This document shows, one piece after another, positions 1-11,335 of a DNA stretch of 64,000 bases. The notes beneath the pieces are model-generated. The model was not told where the DNA came from and did not search any database. It saw only the letters and a list, made by a program, of their open reading frames with translations. The DNA is from Prosopocoilus inquinatus (Eukaryota > Arthropoda > Insecta > Coleoptera > Lucanidae), in NCBI GenBank assembly GCA_036172665.1, contig CM069875.1, positions 14,663,806 to 14,727,805 of the forward strand. Direction: 5' to 3'. Numbering within the stretch: position 1 is the first letter of the stretch; every line of letters starts with the position of its first letter. The translations under genes and the position numbers were made by a program.

Positions 1-149
1 AGGATCGATTAGATACATCACAGGAACAACGCTAATGCGTGTTGTTTCGTTTAAAACTATTTCTAGCATCAGCTGCGTCCGAGAACTTCGTATCTCACAT
101 CAAAGTTACTGGAGTCCATCGAAACGCCAAATAACATGATAGATGAGTA
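1..149 (+). repeat. Representative satellite monomer (first complete unit)
   Basis: This is the reference unit for numbering. Landmarks by monomer position are: 1-12 AGGATCGATTAG with a ClaI site ATCGAT at 4-9; 17-23 CATCACAG, the right side of the recurrent 71-bp deletion; 23-48 an imperfect inverted repeat; 46-57 TTCGTTTAAAAC; 62-75 the most variable stretch (CTAGCATC, CTAGCTTC, CCAGCTTC, ACAGCTTC); 75-93 GCGTCCGAGAACTTCGTAT; 102-106 CAAAG, CAGGG, CAGAG or CATAG; 119-129 CGAAACGCC or CCAAACGTC; 138-149 GATGAGTA or GATAAGTA. Linked variants at the 3' end define subtypes. One unit carries 9 CpG against about 6 expected from base composition. Confidence 0.97.
23..48. other. Imperfect inverted repeat in every monomer (possible cruciform or hairpin)
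   Basis: Shown in the first monomer and present at the same place in essentially all others. The left arm GGAACAACGC and right arm GCGTGTTGTTTC flank a TAAT loop. Three base pairs (CGC with GCG) are followed by a two-base bulge (TG) and seven more pairs, including one G-T. Some common variants weaken it, for example G37 to A (TAATACG) and C38 to G (TAATGGG). One HOR lineage, seen at 1221/1234 and 3376/3389, carries a paired change (A29 to G with T42 to C) that keeps the stem. Folding in vivo is not shown. Confidence 0.6.
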
Positions 150-447
150 AGGATCGATTAGATACATCACAGGAACAACGCTAATGCGTGTTGTTTCGTT
201 TAAAACTATTTACAGCTTCTGCTGCGTCCGAAAACTTTGTATCTCACATCAGAGTTACTGGAGTCCATCCAAACGTCAAATAACATGATAGATAAGTAAG
301 GATCGATTAGATACATCACAGGAACAACGCTAATGCGTGTTGTTTCGTTTAAAACTATTTGTAGCTTCAGCTGCGTCCGAGAACTTCGTATCTCACATCA
401 AAGTTACTGGAGTCCATCGAAACGCCAAATAACATGATAGATGAGTA

Positions 448-2617
448 AGGATCGATTAGATACATCACGGGAACAACGATAATGCGTGTTGTTTCGTTTA
501 AAACTATTTCCAGCTTCTGCTGCGTCCGGAAATTTCGTATCTCACATCAAAGTTACTGGAGTCCATCGAAACGCCAAATAACATGATAGATGAGTAAGGA
601 TCGATTAGATACATCACAGGAACAACGCTAATGAGTGTTGTTTCGTTTAAAACTATTTCCAGCTTCTGCTGCGTCCGAGAACTTCGTATCTCACATCAGG
701 GTTACTGGAGTCCATCCAAACTTCAAATAACATGATAGATAAGTAAGGATCGATTAGATACATCACAGGAACAACGCTAATGCGTGTTGTTTCGTTTAAA
801 ACTATTTCTAGCATCAGCTGCGTCCGAGAACTTCGTATCTCACATCAAAGTTACTGGAGTCCATCGAAACGCCAAATAACATGATAGATGAGTAAGGATC
901 GATTAGACACATCACAGGAACAACACTAATGCGTGTTGTTTCGTTTAAAACTATTTCCAGCTTCTGCTGCGTTCGAGAACTTCGTATCTCACATCAAAGT
1001 TACTGGAGTCCATCGAAACGCCAAATAACATGATAGATGAGTAAGGATCGATTAGATACATCACAGGAACAACGCTAATGCGTGTTGTTTCGTTTAAAAC
1101 TATTTCTAGTTTCAGCTGCGTCCGAGAACTTCGTAACTCACATCAAAGTTACTGGAGTCCATCGAAACGCCAAATAACATGATAGAAGAGTAAGGATCGA
1201 TTAGATACATCACAGGAACAGCGCTAATGCGTGCTGTTTCGTTTAAAACTATTTCCAGCTTCTGCTGCGTCCGAAAATTTCGTATCTCACATCTTAGTTA
1301 CTGGAGTCCATCGAAACGTCAAATAACATAGTAGATAAGTAAGGATCGATTAGATACATCACAGGAACAACGCTAATACGTGTTGTTTCGTTCAAAACTA
1401 TTTCCAGCTTCTGCTGCGTCCGAAATCTTTGTATCTCACATCAGAGTTACTGGAGTCCATCCAAACGTCAAATAACATGATAGATGAGTAAGGATCGATT
1501 AGATACATCACAGGAACAACGCTAATACGTGTTGTTTCGTTTAAAACTATTTCCAGCTTCTGCTCCGTCCGAGAACGTCGTATCTCACATCAGAGTTACT
1601 GGAGTCCATCCAAACGTCAAATAACATGATAGATGAGTAAGGATCGATTAGATACATCACAGGAACAACGCTAATGCGTGTTGTTGCGTTTAAAACTATT
1701 TCCAGCTTCTGCTGCGTCCGAAAATTTCGTATCTCACATCAGAGTTACTGGAGTCCATCGAAACGTCAAATAACATAGTAGATAAGTAAGGATCGATTAG
1801 ATACATCACAGGAACAACGCTAATACGTGTTGTTTCGTTCAAAACTATTTCCAGCTTCTGCTGCGTCCGAGAACTTTATATCATCACAGGAACAACGCTA
1901 ATACGTGTTGTTTCGTTTAAAACTATTTCCAGCTTCTGCTGCGTCCGAAAATTTCGTATCTCACATCATAGTTACTGGAGTCCATCGAAACGTCAAATAA
2001 CATAGCAGATAAGTAAGGATCGATTAGATACATCACAGGAACAACGCTAATACGTGTTGTTTCGTTCAAAACTATTTCCAGCTTCTGCTGCGTCCGAAAT
2101 CTTTGTATCTCACATCAGAGTTACTGGAGTCCATCCAAACGTCAAATAACATGATAGATGAGTAAGGATCGATTAGATACATCACAGGAACAACGCTAAT
2201 ACGTGTTGTTTCGTTTAAAACTATTTCCAGCTTCTGCTGCGTCCGAGAACGTCGTATCTCACATCAGAGTTACTGGAATCCATCCAAACGTCAAATAACA
2301 TGATAGATGAGTAAGGATGCTTCACATCACATCACATCACAGGAACAACGCTAATACGTGTTGTTTCATTTAAAACTATTTCCAGCTTCTGATGCGTCCG
2401 AGAACTTTGTATCTCACATCAGAGTTACTGGAGTCCATTCAAACGTCAAATAACATGATAGATGAGTAAGGATCGCTTAGATACATCACAGGAACAACGC
2501 TAATGCGTGTTGTTTCGTTTAAAACTATTTCCAGCTTCTGCTGCGTCCGAAAATTTCGTATCTCACATCAAAGTTACCGGAGTCCATCGAAACGCCAAAT
2601 AACATGATAGATGATTA
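448..2617 (+). repeat. Diverged ~2.15-kb HOR, copy 1
   Basis: Matches 2618-4623 in monomer order with an offset of 2155 bp (2170 before the 15-bp deletion, 2453 around the 71-bp deletion). Shared landmarks are the AACAGCGC and GTGCTG pair (1221 and 3376), GTTGTTGCG (1683 and 4136), TTTATATCATC (1873 and 4326) and the CACATCACATC expansion (2319 and 4474). Compared with copy 2, this copy has two extra monomers between the fused unit and the expansion, and two fewer before GTTGTTGCG. Substitutions between the copies are more frequent than in HORs further right. Confidence 0.8.
2314..2468 (+). repeat. 155-bp monomer with ACATC micro-expansion
   Basis: The usual GATCGATTAGATACATCACAG is replaced by GATGCTTCACATC followed by tandem ACATC steps, a net gain of 6 bp. 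The change lies at the CATCACAG sequence that also forms the right side of the 71-bp deletion. The same monomer carries TTTCATTTAAAAC and CTTCTGATGCG, private markers shared only with its copy at 4469-4623. Confidence 0.9.
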
Positions 2618-2751
2618 AGGATCGATTAGATACATCACAGGAACAACGCTAATACGTGTTGTTTCGTTTAAACGCTGCGTCCGGAAATTTCGTATCTCAC
2701 ATCAAAGTTACTGGAGTCCATCGAAACGCCAAATAACATGATAGATGAGTA
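2618..2751 (+). repeat. 134-bp monomer with unique 15-bp deletion
   Basis: GTTTAAA runs straight into CGCTGCGTCC, so 15 bases of the normal ACTATTTCCAGCTTCT stretch are lost around the variable part of the unit. This length variant occurs only once, so it arose after the surrounding HOR was duplicated. Confidence 0.9.
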
Positions 2752-4468
2752 AGGATCGATTAGATACATCACAGGAACAACGCTAATGCGTGTTGTTTCG
2801 TTTAAAACTATTTCCAGCTTCTGCTGCGTTCGAGAACTTCGTATCTCACATCAGGGTTACTGGAGCCCATCCAAACGTTAAATAACATGATAGATAAGTA
2901 AGGATCGATTAGATACATCACAGGAACAACGCTAATGCGTGTTGCTTCGTTTAAAACTATTTCTAGCATCATCTGTGTCCGAGAACTTCGTATCTCACAT
3001 CAAAGTTACTGGAGTCCATCGAAACGCCAAATAACATGATAGATGAGTAAGGATCGATTAGACACATCACAGGAACAACGCTAATGCGTGTTGTTTCGTT
3101 TAAAACTATTTCCAGCTTCTGCTGCGTTCGAGAACTTCGTATCTCACATCAAAGTTACTGGAGTCCATCGAAACGCCAAATAACATGATAGATGAGTAAG
3201 GATCGATTAGATACATCACAGGAACAACGCTAATGCGTGTTGTTTCGTTTAAAACTATTTCTAGTTTCAGCTGCGTCCGAGAACTTCGTAACTCACATCA
3301 AAGTTACTGGAGTCCATCGAAACGCCAAATAACATGATAGAAGAGTAAGGATCGATTAGATACATCACAGGAACAGCGCTAGTGCGTGCTGTTTCGTTTA
3401 AAACTATTTCCAGCTTCTGCTGCGTCCGAAAATTTCGTATCTCACATCATAGTTACTGGAGTCCATCGAAACGTCAAATAACATAGTAGATAAGTAAGGA
3501 TCGATTAGATACATCACAGGAACAACGCTAATACGTGTTGTTTCGTTCAAAACTATTTCCAGCTTCTGCTGCGTCCGAAATCTTTGTATCTCTCATCAGA
3601 GTTACTGGAGTCCATCCAAACGTCAAATAACATGATAGATGAGTAAGGATCGATTAGATACATCACAGGAACAACGCTAATACGTGTTGTTTCGTTTAAA
3701 ACTATTTCCAGCTTCTGCTGCGTCCGAGAACGTCGTATCTCACATCAGAGTTACTGGAGTCCATCCAAACGTCAAATAACATGATAGATGAGTAAGGATC
3801 GATTAGATACATCACAGGAACAACGCTAATACGTGTTGTTTCGTTCAGAACTATTTCCAGCTTCTGCTGCGTCCGAAAATTTCGTATCTCACATCATAGT
3901 TACTGGAGTCCATCGAAACGTCAAATAACATAGTAGATAAGTAAGGATCGATTAGATACATCACAGGAACAACGCTAATACGTGTTGTTTCGTTCAAAAC
4001 TATTTCCAGCTTCTGCTGCGTCCGAAATCTTTGTATCTCACATCAGAGTTACTGGAGTCCATCCAAACGTCAAATAACATGATAGATGAGTAAGGATCGA
4101 TTAGATACATCACAGGAACAACGCTAATGCGTGTTGTTGCGTTTAAAACTATTTCCAGCTTCTGCTGCGTCCGAAAATTTCGTATCTCACATCAGAGTTA
4201 CTGGAGTCCATCGAAACGTCAAATAACATAGTAGATAAGTAAGGATCGATTAGATACATCACAGGAACAACGCTAATACGTGTTGTTTCGTTCAAAACTA
4301 TTTCCAGCTTCTGCTGCGTCCGAGAACTTTATATCATCACAGGAACAACGCTAATACGTGTTGTTTCGTTTAAAACTATTTCCAGCTTCTGCTGCGTCCG
4401 AGTACGTCGTATCTCACATCAGAGTTACTGGAGTCCATCCAAACGTCAAATAACATGATAGATGAGTA

Positions 4469-4623
4469 AGGATGCTTCACATCACATCACATCACAGGAA
4501 CAACGCTAATACGTGTTGTTTCATTTAAAACTATTTCCAGCTTCTGATGCGTCCGAGAACTTTGTATCTCACATCAGAGTTACTGGAGTCCATTCAAACG
4601 TCAAATAACATGATAGATGAGTA
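4469..4623 (+). repeat. 155-bp monomer with ACATC micro-expansion, second copy
   Basis: Carries the same expansion and the same private substitutions as 2314-2468, including CCATTCAAACG near 4590. It was therefore duplicated with its HOR and did not arise twice. It directly follows the fused monomer at 4242-4468, whereas the first copy is two monomers further from its fused monomer. Confidence 0.9.
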
Positions 4624-4921
4624 AGGATCGATTAGATACATCACAGGAACAACGCTAATACGTGTTGTTTCGTTTAAAACTATTTCTAGCTTCAGCTGCG
4701 TCCGAGAACTTCGTATCTCACATCAAAGTTACTGGAGTCCATCGAAACGCCAAATAACATGATAGATGAGTAAGGATCGATTAAATACATCACAGGAACA
4801 ACGCCAATGCGTGTTGTTTCGTTTAAAACTATTTCCAGATTCTGCTGCGTCCGAAGATTTCGTATCTCACATCAAAGTTACTGGAGTCCATCGAAACGCC
4901 AAATAACATGATAGATGAGTA
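4624..4921 (+). repeat. Two linking monomers between left block and 3207-bp HOR
   Basis: These units fit neither the 2.15-kb nor the 3207-bp periodicity. The second (4773-4921) has private changes GATTAAATAC, ACGCCAATG and CCGAAGATTTC. They probably mark an old exchange boundary. Confidence 0.7.
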
Positions 4922-7900
4922 AGGATCGATTAGATACATCACATGAACAACGCTAATGCGTGTCGTTTCGTTTAAAACTATTTCCAGCTTCTGCTGCGTC
5001 CGAGAACTTCGTATCTCACATCAGGGTTACTGGAGTCCATCCAAACGTCAAATAACATGATAGATAAGTAAGGATCGATTAGATACATCACAGGAACAAC
5101 GCTAATGCGTGTTGTTTCGTTTAAAACTATTTCTAGCATCAGCTGCGTCCGAGAACTTCGTATCTCACATCAAAGTTACTGGAGTCCATCGAAACGCCAA
5201 ATAACATGATAGATGAGTAAGGATCGATTAGATACATCACATGAACAACGCTAATGCGTGTTGTTTCGTTTAAAACTATTTCCAGCTTCTGCTGCGTTCG
5301 AGAACTTCGTATCTCACATCAAAGTTACTGGAGTCCATCCAAACGTCAAATAACATGATAGATAAGTAAGGATCGATTAGATACATCACAGGAACAACGC
5401 TAATGCGTGTTGTTTCGTTTAAAACTATTTCTAGCATCAGCTGCGTCCGAGAACTTCGTATCTCACATCAAATTTACTGGAGTCCATCGAATCGCCAAAT
5501 AACATGATAGATGAGTAAGGATCGATTAGATACATCACAGGAACAACACTAATGCGTGTTGTTTCGTTTAAAACTATTTACAGCTTCTGCTGCGTCCGAA
5601 AACTTTGTATCTCACATCAGAGTTACTGGAGTCCATCCAAACGTCAAATAACATGATAGATAAGTAAGGATCGATTAGATACATCACAGGAACAACGCTA
5701 ATGCGTGTTGTTTCGTTTAAAACTATTTCTAGCTTCAGCTGCGTCCGAGAACTTCGTATCTCACATCAAAGTTACTGGAGTCCATCGAAACGCCAAATAA
5801 CATGATAGATGAGTAAGGATCGATTAGATACATCACGGGAACAACGCTAATGCGTGTTGTTTCGTTTAAAACTATTTAAAGCTTCTGCTGCGTCCGGAAA
5901 TTTCGTATCTCACATCAAAGTTACTGGAGTCCATCGAAACGCCAAATAACATGATAGATGAGTAAGGATCGATTAGATACATCACAGGAACAACGCTAAT
6001 GAGTGTTGTTTCGTTTAAAACTATTTCCAGCTTCTGCTGCGTCCGAGAACTTCGTATCTCACATCAGGGTTACTGGAGTCCATCCAAACTTCAAATAACA
6101 TGATAGATAAGTAAGGATCGATTAGATACATCACAGGAACAACGCTAATGCGTGTTGTTTCGTTTAAAACTATTTCTAGCATCAGCTGCGTCCGAGAACT
6201 TCGTATCTCACATCAAAGTTACTGGAGTCCATCGAAACGCCAAATAACATGATAGATGAGTAAGGATCGATTAGACACATCACAGGAACAACACTAATGC
6301 GTGTTGTTTCGTTTAAAACTATTTCTAGCATCAGCTGCGCCCGAGAACTTCGTATCTCACATCAAAGTTACTGGAGTCCATCGAAACGCCAAATAACATG
6401 ATAGATGAGTAAGGATCGATTAGACACATCACAGGAACAACGCTAATGCGTGTTGTTTCGTTTAAAACTATTTCCAGCTTCTGCTGCGTTCGAGAACTTC
6501 GTATCTCACATCAGGGCTACTGGAGTCCATCCAAACGTCAAATAACATGATAGATAAGTAAGGATCGATTAGATACATCACAGGAACAACGCTAATGCGT
6601 GTTGTTTCGTTTAAAACTATTTCTAGCTTCAGCTGCGTCCGAGAACTTCGTAACTCACATCAAAGTTACTGGAGTCCATCGAAACGCCAAATAACATGAT
6701 AGATGAGTAAGGATCGATTAGATACATCACAGGAACAACGCTAATGCGTGTTGTTTCGTTTAAAACTATTTCCAGATTCTGCTGCGTCCGAAAATTTCGT
6801 ATCTCACATCATAGTTACTGGAGTCCATCGAAACGTCAAATAACATAGTAGATAAGTAAGGATCGATTAGATACATCACTGGAACAACGCTAATACGTAT
6901 TGTTTCGTTCAAAACTATTTCCAGCTTCTGCTGCGTCCGAAATCTTTGTATCTCACATCAGAGTTACTGGAGTCCATCGAAACGTCAAATAACATGATAG
7001 ATGAGTAAGGATCGATTAGATACATCACAGGAACAACGCTAATACGTGTTGTTTCGTTTAAAACTATTTCCAGCTTCTGCTGCGTCCGAGAACGTCGTAT
7101 CTCACATCAGAGTTACTGGAGTCCATCCAAACGTCAAATAACATGATAGATGAGTAAGGATCGATTAGATACATCACAGGAACAACGCTAATACGTGTTG
7201 TTTCGTTTAAAACTATTTCCAGCTCCTGCTGCGTCCAAAAACTTCGTATCTCACATCAGAATTACTAGAGTCCATCGAAACGTCAAATAACATGATAGAT
7301 GAGTAAAGATCGATTAGATACATCACAGGAACAACGCTAATGCGTGTTGTTTCGTTTAAAACTATTTCCAGCTTCTGCTGCGTCCGAAAATTTCGTATCT
7401 CACATCAGAGTTACTGGAGTCCATCGAAACGTCAAATAACATAGTAGATAAGTAAGGATCGATTAGATACATCACAGGAACAACGCTAATACGTGTTGTT
7501 TCGTTCAAAACTATTTCCAGCTTCTGCTGCGTCCGAGAACTTTGTATCATCACAGGAACAACGCTAATACGTGTTGTTTCGTTTAAAACTATTTCCAGCT
7601 TCTGCTGCGTTCGAGAACTTCGTATCTCACATCAGGGTTACTGGAGTCCATCCAAACGTCAAATAACATGATAGATAAGTAAGGATCGATTAGATACATC
7701 ACAGGAACAACGCTAATGCGTGTTGTTTCGTTTAAAACTATTTCCAGCTTCTGCTGCGTTCGAGAACTTCGTATCTCACATCAAAGTTACTGGATTCCAT
7801 CGAAACGCCAAATAACATGATAGATGAGTAAGGATCGATTAGATACATCACTGGAACAACGCTAATGCGTGTTGTTTCGTTTATAACTATTTCCAGCTTC

Positions 7901-8128
7901 TGCTGCGTTCGAGAACTTCGTATCTCACATCAAAGTTACTGGAGTCCATCGAAACGCCAAATAACATGATAGATGAGTAAGGATCGATTAGATACATCAC
8001 AGGAACAACGCTAATGCGTGTTGTTTCGTTTAAAACTATTTACAGCTTCTGCTGCGTCCGAAAACTTTGTATCTCACATCAGAGTTACTGGAGTCCATCC
8101 AAACGTCAAATAACATGATAGATAAGTA
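4922..8128 (+). repeat. 3207-bp HOR, unit 1
   Basis: Twenty 149-bp monomers plus one 227-bp fused monomer. Markers recurring at +3207 are TGTCGTTTCG (4961), CAAATTTAC with CGAATCGCC (about 5468), an AAGCTT site (5879), AATGAGTG (5998), CTGCGCCCG (about 6337), TACGTATTGTTTCG (about 6893), a CTCCTGCTGCGTCC with ACTAGAG monomer (about 7223), and the fused monomer at 7455. The few differences from unit 2 include CACATGAAC near 4942, CAAAG instead of CAGGG near 5319, and AACACTAATG near 5547. Confidence 0.93.
7455..7681 (+). repeat. 227-bp fused monomer carrying the recurrent 71-bp deletion (19 copies in window)
   Basis: Monomer bases 94-149 and the first 15 bases of the next unit are missing, so GTAT is joined directly to CATCACAGG (junction 7547/7548 here). 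Nineteen copies start at 1789, 4242, 7455, 10662, 13869, 16629, 20432, 23788, 25207, 27073, 28194, 31252, 36544, 42283, 45490, 47207, 53990, 55707 and 60255, each 227 bp long. All have the same breakpoint and the same upstream background (TAATACG and GTTCAAAAC). A single deletion event followed by amplification therefore explains them. The first two read TTTATAT where the others read TTTGTAT. Those at 47207, 55707 and 60255 share CATCATAGG. Only one base of microhomology (C) lies at the breakpoint. Confidence 0.95.
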
Positions 8129-11100
8129 AGGATCGATTAGATACATCACAGGAACAACGCTAATGCGTGTCGTTTCGTTTAAAACTATTTCCAGCTTCTG
8201 CTGCGTCCGAGAACTTCGTATCTCACATCAGGGTTACTGGAGTCCATCCAAACGTCAAATAACATGATAGATAAGTAAGGATCGATTAGATACATCACAG
8301 GAACAACGCTAATGCGTGTTGTTTCGTTTAAAACTATTTCTAGCATCAGCTGCGTCCGAGAACTTCGTATCTCACATCAAAGTTACTGGAGTCCATCGAA
8401 ACGCCAAATAACATGATAGATGAGTAAGGATCGATTAGATACATCACATGAACAACGCTAATGCGTGTTGTTTCGTTTAAAACTATTTCCAGCTTCTGCT
8501 GCGTTCGAGAACTTCGTATCTCACATCAGGGTTACTGGAGTCCATCCAAACGTCAAATAACATGATAGATAAGTAAGGATCGATTAGATACATCACAGGA
8601 ACAACGCTAATGCGTGTTGTTTCGTTTAAAACTATTTCTAGCATCAGCTGCGTCCGAGAACTTCGTATCTCACATCAAATTTACTGGAGTCCATCGAATC
8701 GCCAAATAACATGATAGATGAGTAAGGATCGATTAGATACATCACAGGAACAACGCTAATGCGTGTTGTTTCGTTTAAAACTATTTACAGCTTCTGCTGC
8801 GTCCGAAAACTTTGTATCTCACATCAGAGTTACTGGAGTCCATCCAAACGTCAAATAACATGATAGATAAGTAAGGATCGATTAGATACATCACAGGAAC
8901 AACGCTAATGCGTGTTGTTTCGTTTAAAACTATTTCTAGCTTCAGCTGCGTCCGAGAACTTCGTATCTCACATCAAAGTTACTGGAGTCCATCGAAACGC
9001 CAAATAACATGATAGATGAGTAAGGATCGATTAGATACATCACGGGAACAACGCTAATGCGTGTTGTTTCGTTTAAAACTATTTAAAGCTTCTGCTGCGT
9101 CCGGAAATTTCGTATCTCACATCAAAGTTACTGGAGTCCATCGAAACGCCAAATAACATGATAGATGAGTAAGGATCGATTAGATACATCACAGGAACAA
9201 CGCTAATGAGTGTTGTTTCGTTTAAAACTATTTCCAGCTTCTGCTGCGTCCGAGAACTTCGTATCTCACATCAGGGTTACTGGAGTCCATCCAAACTTCA
9301 AATAACATGATAGATAAGTAAGGATCGATTAGATACATCACAGGAACAACGCTAATGCGTGTTGTTTCGTTTAAAACTATTTCTAGCATCAGCTGCGTCC
9401 GAGAACTTCGTATCTCACATCAAAGTTACTGGAGTCCATCGAAACGCCAAATAACATGATAGATGAGTAAGGATCGATTAGACACATCACAGGAACAACA
9501 CTAATGCGTGTTGTTTCGTTTAAAACTATTTCTAGCATCAGCTGCGCCCGAGAACTTCGTATCTCACATCAAAGTTACTGGAGTCCATCGAAACGCCAAA
9601 TAACATGATAGATGAGTAAGGATCGATTAGACACATCACAGGAACAACGCTAATGCGTGTTGTTTCGTTTAAAACTATTTCCAGCTTCTGCTGCGTTCGA
9701 GAACTTCGTATCTCACATCAGGGCTACTGGAGTCCATCCAAACGTCAAATAACATGATAGATAAGTAAGGATCGATTAGATACATCACAGGAACAACGCT
9801 AATGCGTGTTGTTTCGTTTAAAACTATTTCTAGCTTCAGCTGCGTCCGAGAACTTCGTAACTCACATCAAAGTTACTGGAGTCCATCGAAACGCCAAATA
9901 ACATGATAGATGAGTAAGGATCGATTAGATACATCACAGGAACAACGCTAATGCGTGTTGTTTCGTTTAAAACTATTTCCAGATTCTGCTGCGTCCGAAA
10001 ATTTCGTATCTCACATCATAGTTACTGGAGTCCATCGAAACGTCAAATAACATAGTAGATAAGTAAGGATCGATTAGATACATCACTGGAACAACGCTAA
10101 TACGTATTGTTTCGTTCAAAACTATTTCCAGCTTCTGCTGCGTCCGAAATCTTTGTATCTCACATCAGAGTTACTGGAGTCCATCGAAACGTCAAATAAC
10201 ATGATAGATGAGTAAGGATCGATTAGATACATCACAGGAACAACGCTAATACGTGTTGTTTCGTTTAAAACTATTTCCAGCTTCTGCTGCGTCCGAGAAC
10301 GTCGTATCTCACATCAGAGTTACTGGAGTCCATCCAAACGTCAAATAACATGATAGATGAGTAAGGATCGATTAGATACATCACAGGAACAACGCTAATA
10401 CGTGTTGTTTCGTTTAAAACTATTTCCAGCTCCTGCTGCGTCCAAAAACTTCGTATCTCACATCAGAATTACTAGAGTCCATCGAAACGTCAAATAACAT
10501 GATAGATGAGTAAAGATCGATTAGATACATCACAGGAACAACGCTAATGCGTGTTGTTTCGTTTAAAACTATTTCCAGCTTCTGCTGCGTCCGAAAATTT
10601 CGTATCTCACATCAGAGTTACTGGAGTCCATCGAAACGTCAAATAACATAGTAGATAAGTAAGGATCGATTAGATACATCACAGGAACAACGCTAATACG
10701 TGTTGTTTCGTTCAAAACTATTTCCAGCTTCTGCTGCGTCCGAGAACTTTGTATCATCACAGGAACAACGCTAATACGTGTTGTTTCGTTTAAAACTATT
10801 TCCAGCTTCTGCTGCGTTCGAGAACTTCGTATCTCACATCAGGGTTACTGGAGTCCATCCAAACGTCAAATAACATGATAGATAAGTAAGGATCGATTAG
10901 ATACATCACAGGAACAACGCTAATGCGTGTTGTTTCGTTTAAAACTATTTCCAGCTTCTGCTGCGTTCGAGAACTTCGTATCTCACATCAAAGTTACTGG
11001 ATTCCATCGAAACGCCAAATAACATGATAGATGAGTAAGGATCGATTAGATACATCACTGGAACAACGCTAATGCGTGTTGTTTCGTTTATAACTATTTC

Positions 11101-11335
11101 CAGCTTCTGCTGCGTTCGAGAACTTCGTATCTCACATCAAAGTTACTGGAGTCCATCGAAACGCCAAATAACATGATAGATGAGTAAGGATCGATTAGAT
11201 ACATCACAGGAACAACGCTAATGCGTGTTGTTTCGTTTAAAACTATTTACAGCTTCTGCTGCGTCCGAAAACTTTGTATCTCACATCAGAGTTACTGGAG
11301 TCCATCCAAACGTCAAATAACATGATAGATAAGTA
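8129..11335 (+). repeat. 3207-bp HOR, unit 2
   Basis: An exact-length copy of unit 1 with the same monomer order. Its AAGCTT is at 9086, AATGAGTG at 9205 and fused monomer at 10662-10888. By eye only a few substitutions separate it from units 1 and 3. Confidence 0.93.

Larger units (their letters stand above)
1..447 (+). repeat. Left-edge monomers related to the 3207-bp HOR
   Basis: Three monomers whose variant order (CTAGCATC, then ACAGCTTC with AAAACTTTG, then a GTAGCTTCAG form) matches 5369-5815 of the first 3207-bp unit at an offset of 5368 bp. The resemblance continues through the GGGAACAACG monomer at 448 and the AATGAGTG monomer at 597 (5816 and 5965 in the HOR). The window therefore opens in a diverged relative of that HOR, not in unrelated satellite. 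Two monomers fewer separate base 1 from the first deletion junction than in the 3207-bp unit. Confidence 0.75.
2618..4623 (+). repeat. Diverged ~2.15-kb HOR, copy 2
   Basis: Second copy of the left block. It begins with the monomer shortened by 15 bp and ends with the +6 monomer at 4469-4623. Private changes include GTTGCTTCG near 2942, CATCATCTGTG near 2967 and TAGTGCG near 3381, which show independent drift from copy 1. Two monomers present here at about 3.8-4.07 kb have no partner in copy 1, as expected from an unequal exchange in whole-monomer steps. Confidence 0.78.

Noticed and set aside
45..61. CENP-B-box-like sequence TTTCGTTTAAAACTATT in each monomer
   Set aside because: It matches TTCG, the central A and one C of the box but lacks the GGG part (6 of 9 fixed positions). 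The copy of TTCG at position 87 matches even less well. Chance similarity is enough to explain it.
81..96. GAGA...TCTC short dyad around ACTTCGTA as a regulatory palindrome
   Set aside because: It has only four paired bases around an eight-base loop and is lost in many monomers (AAAATTTCG, AAATCTTTG).
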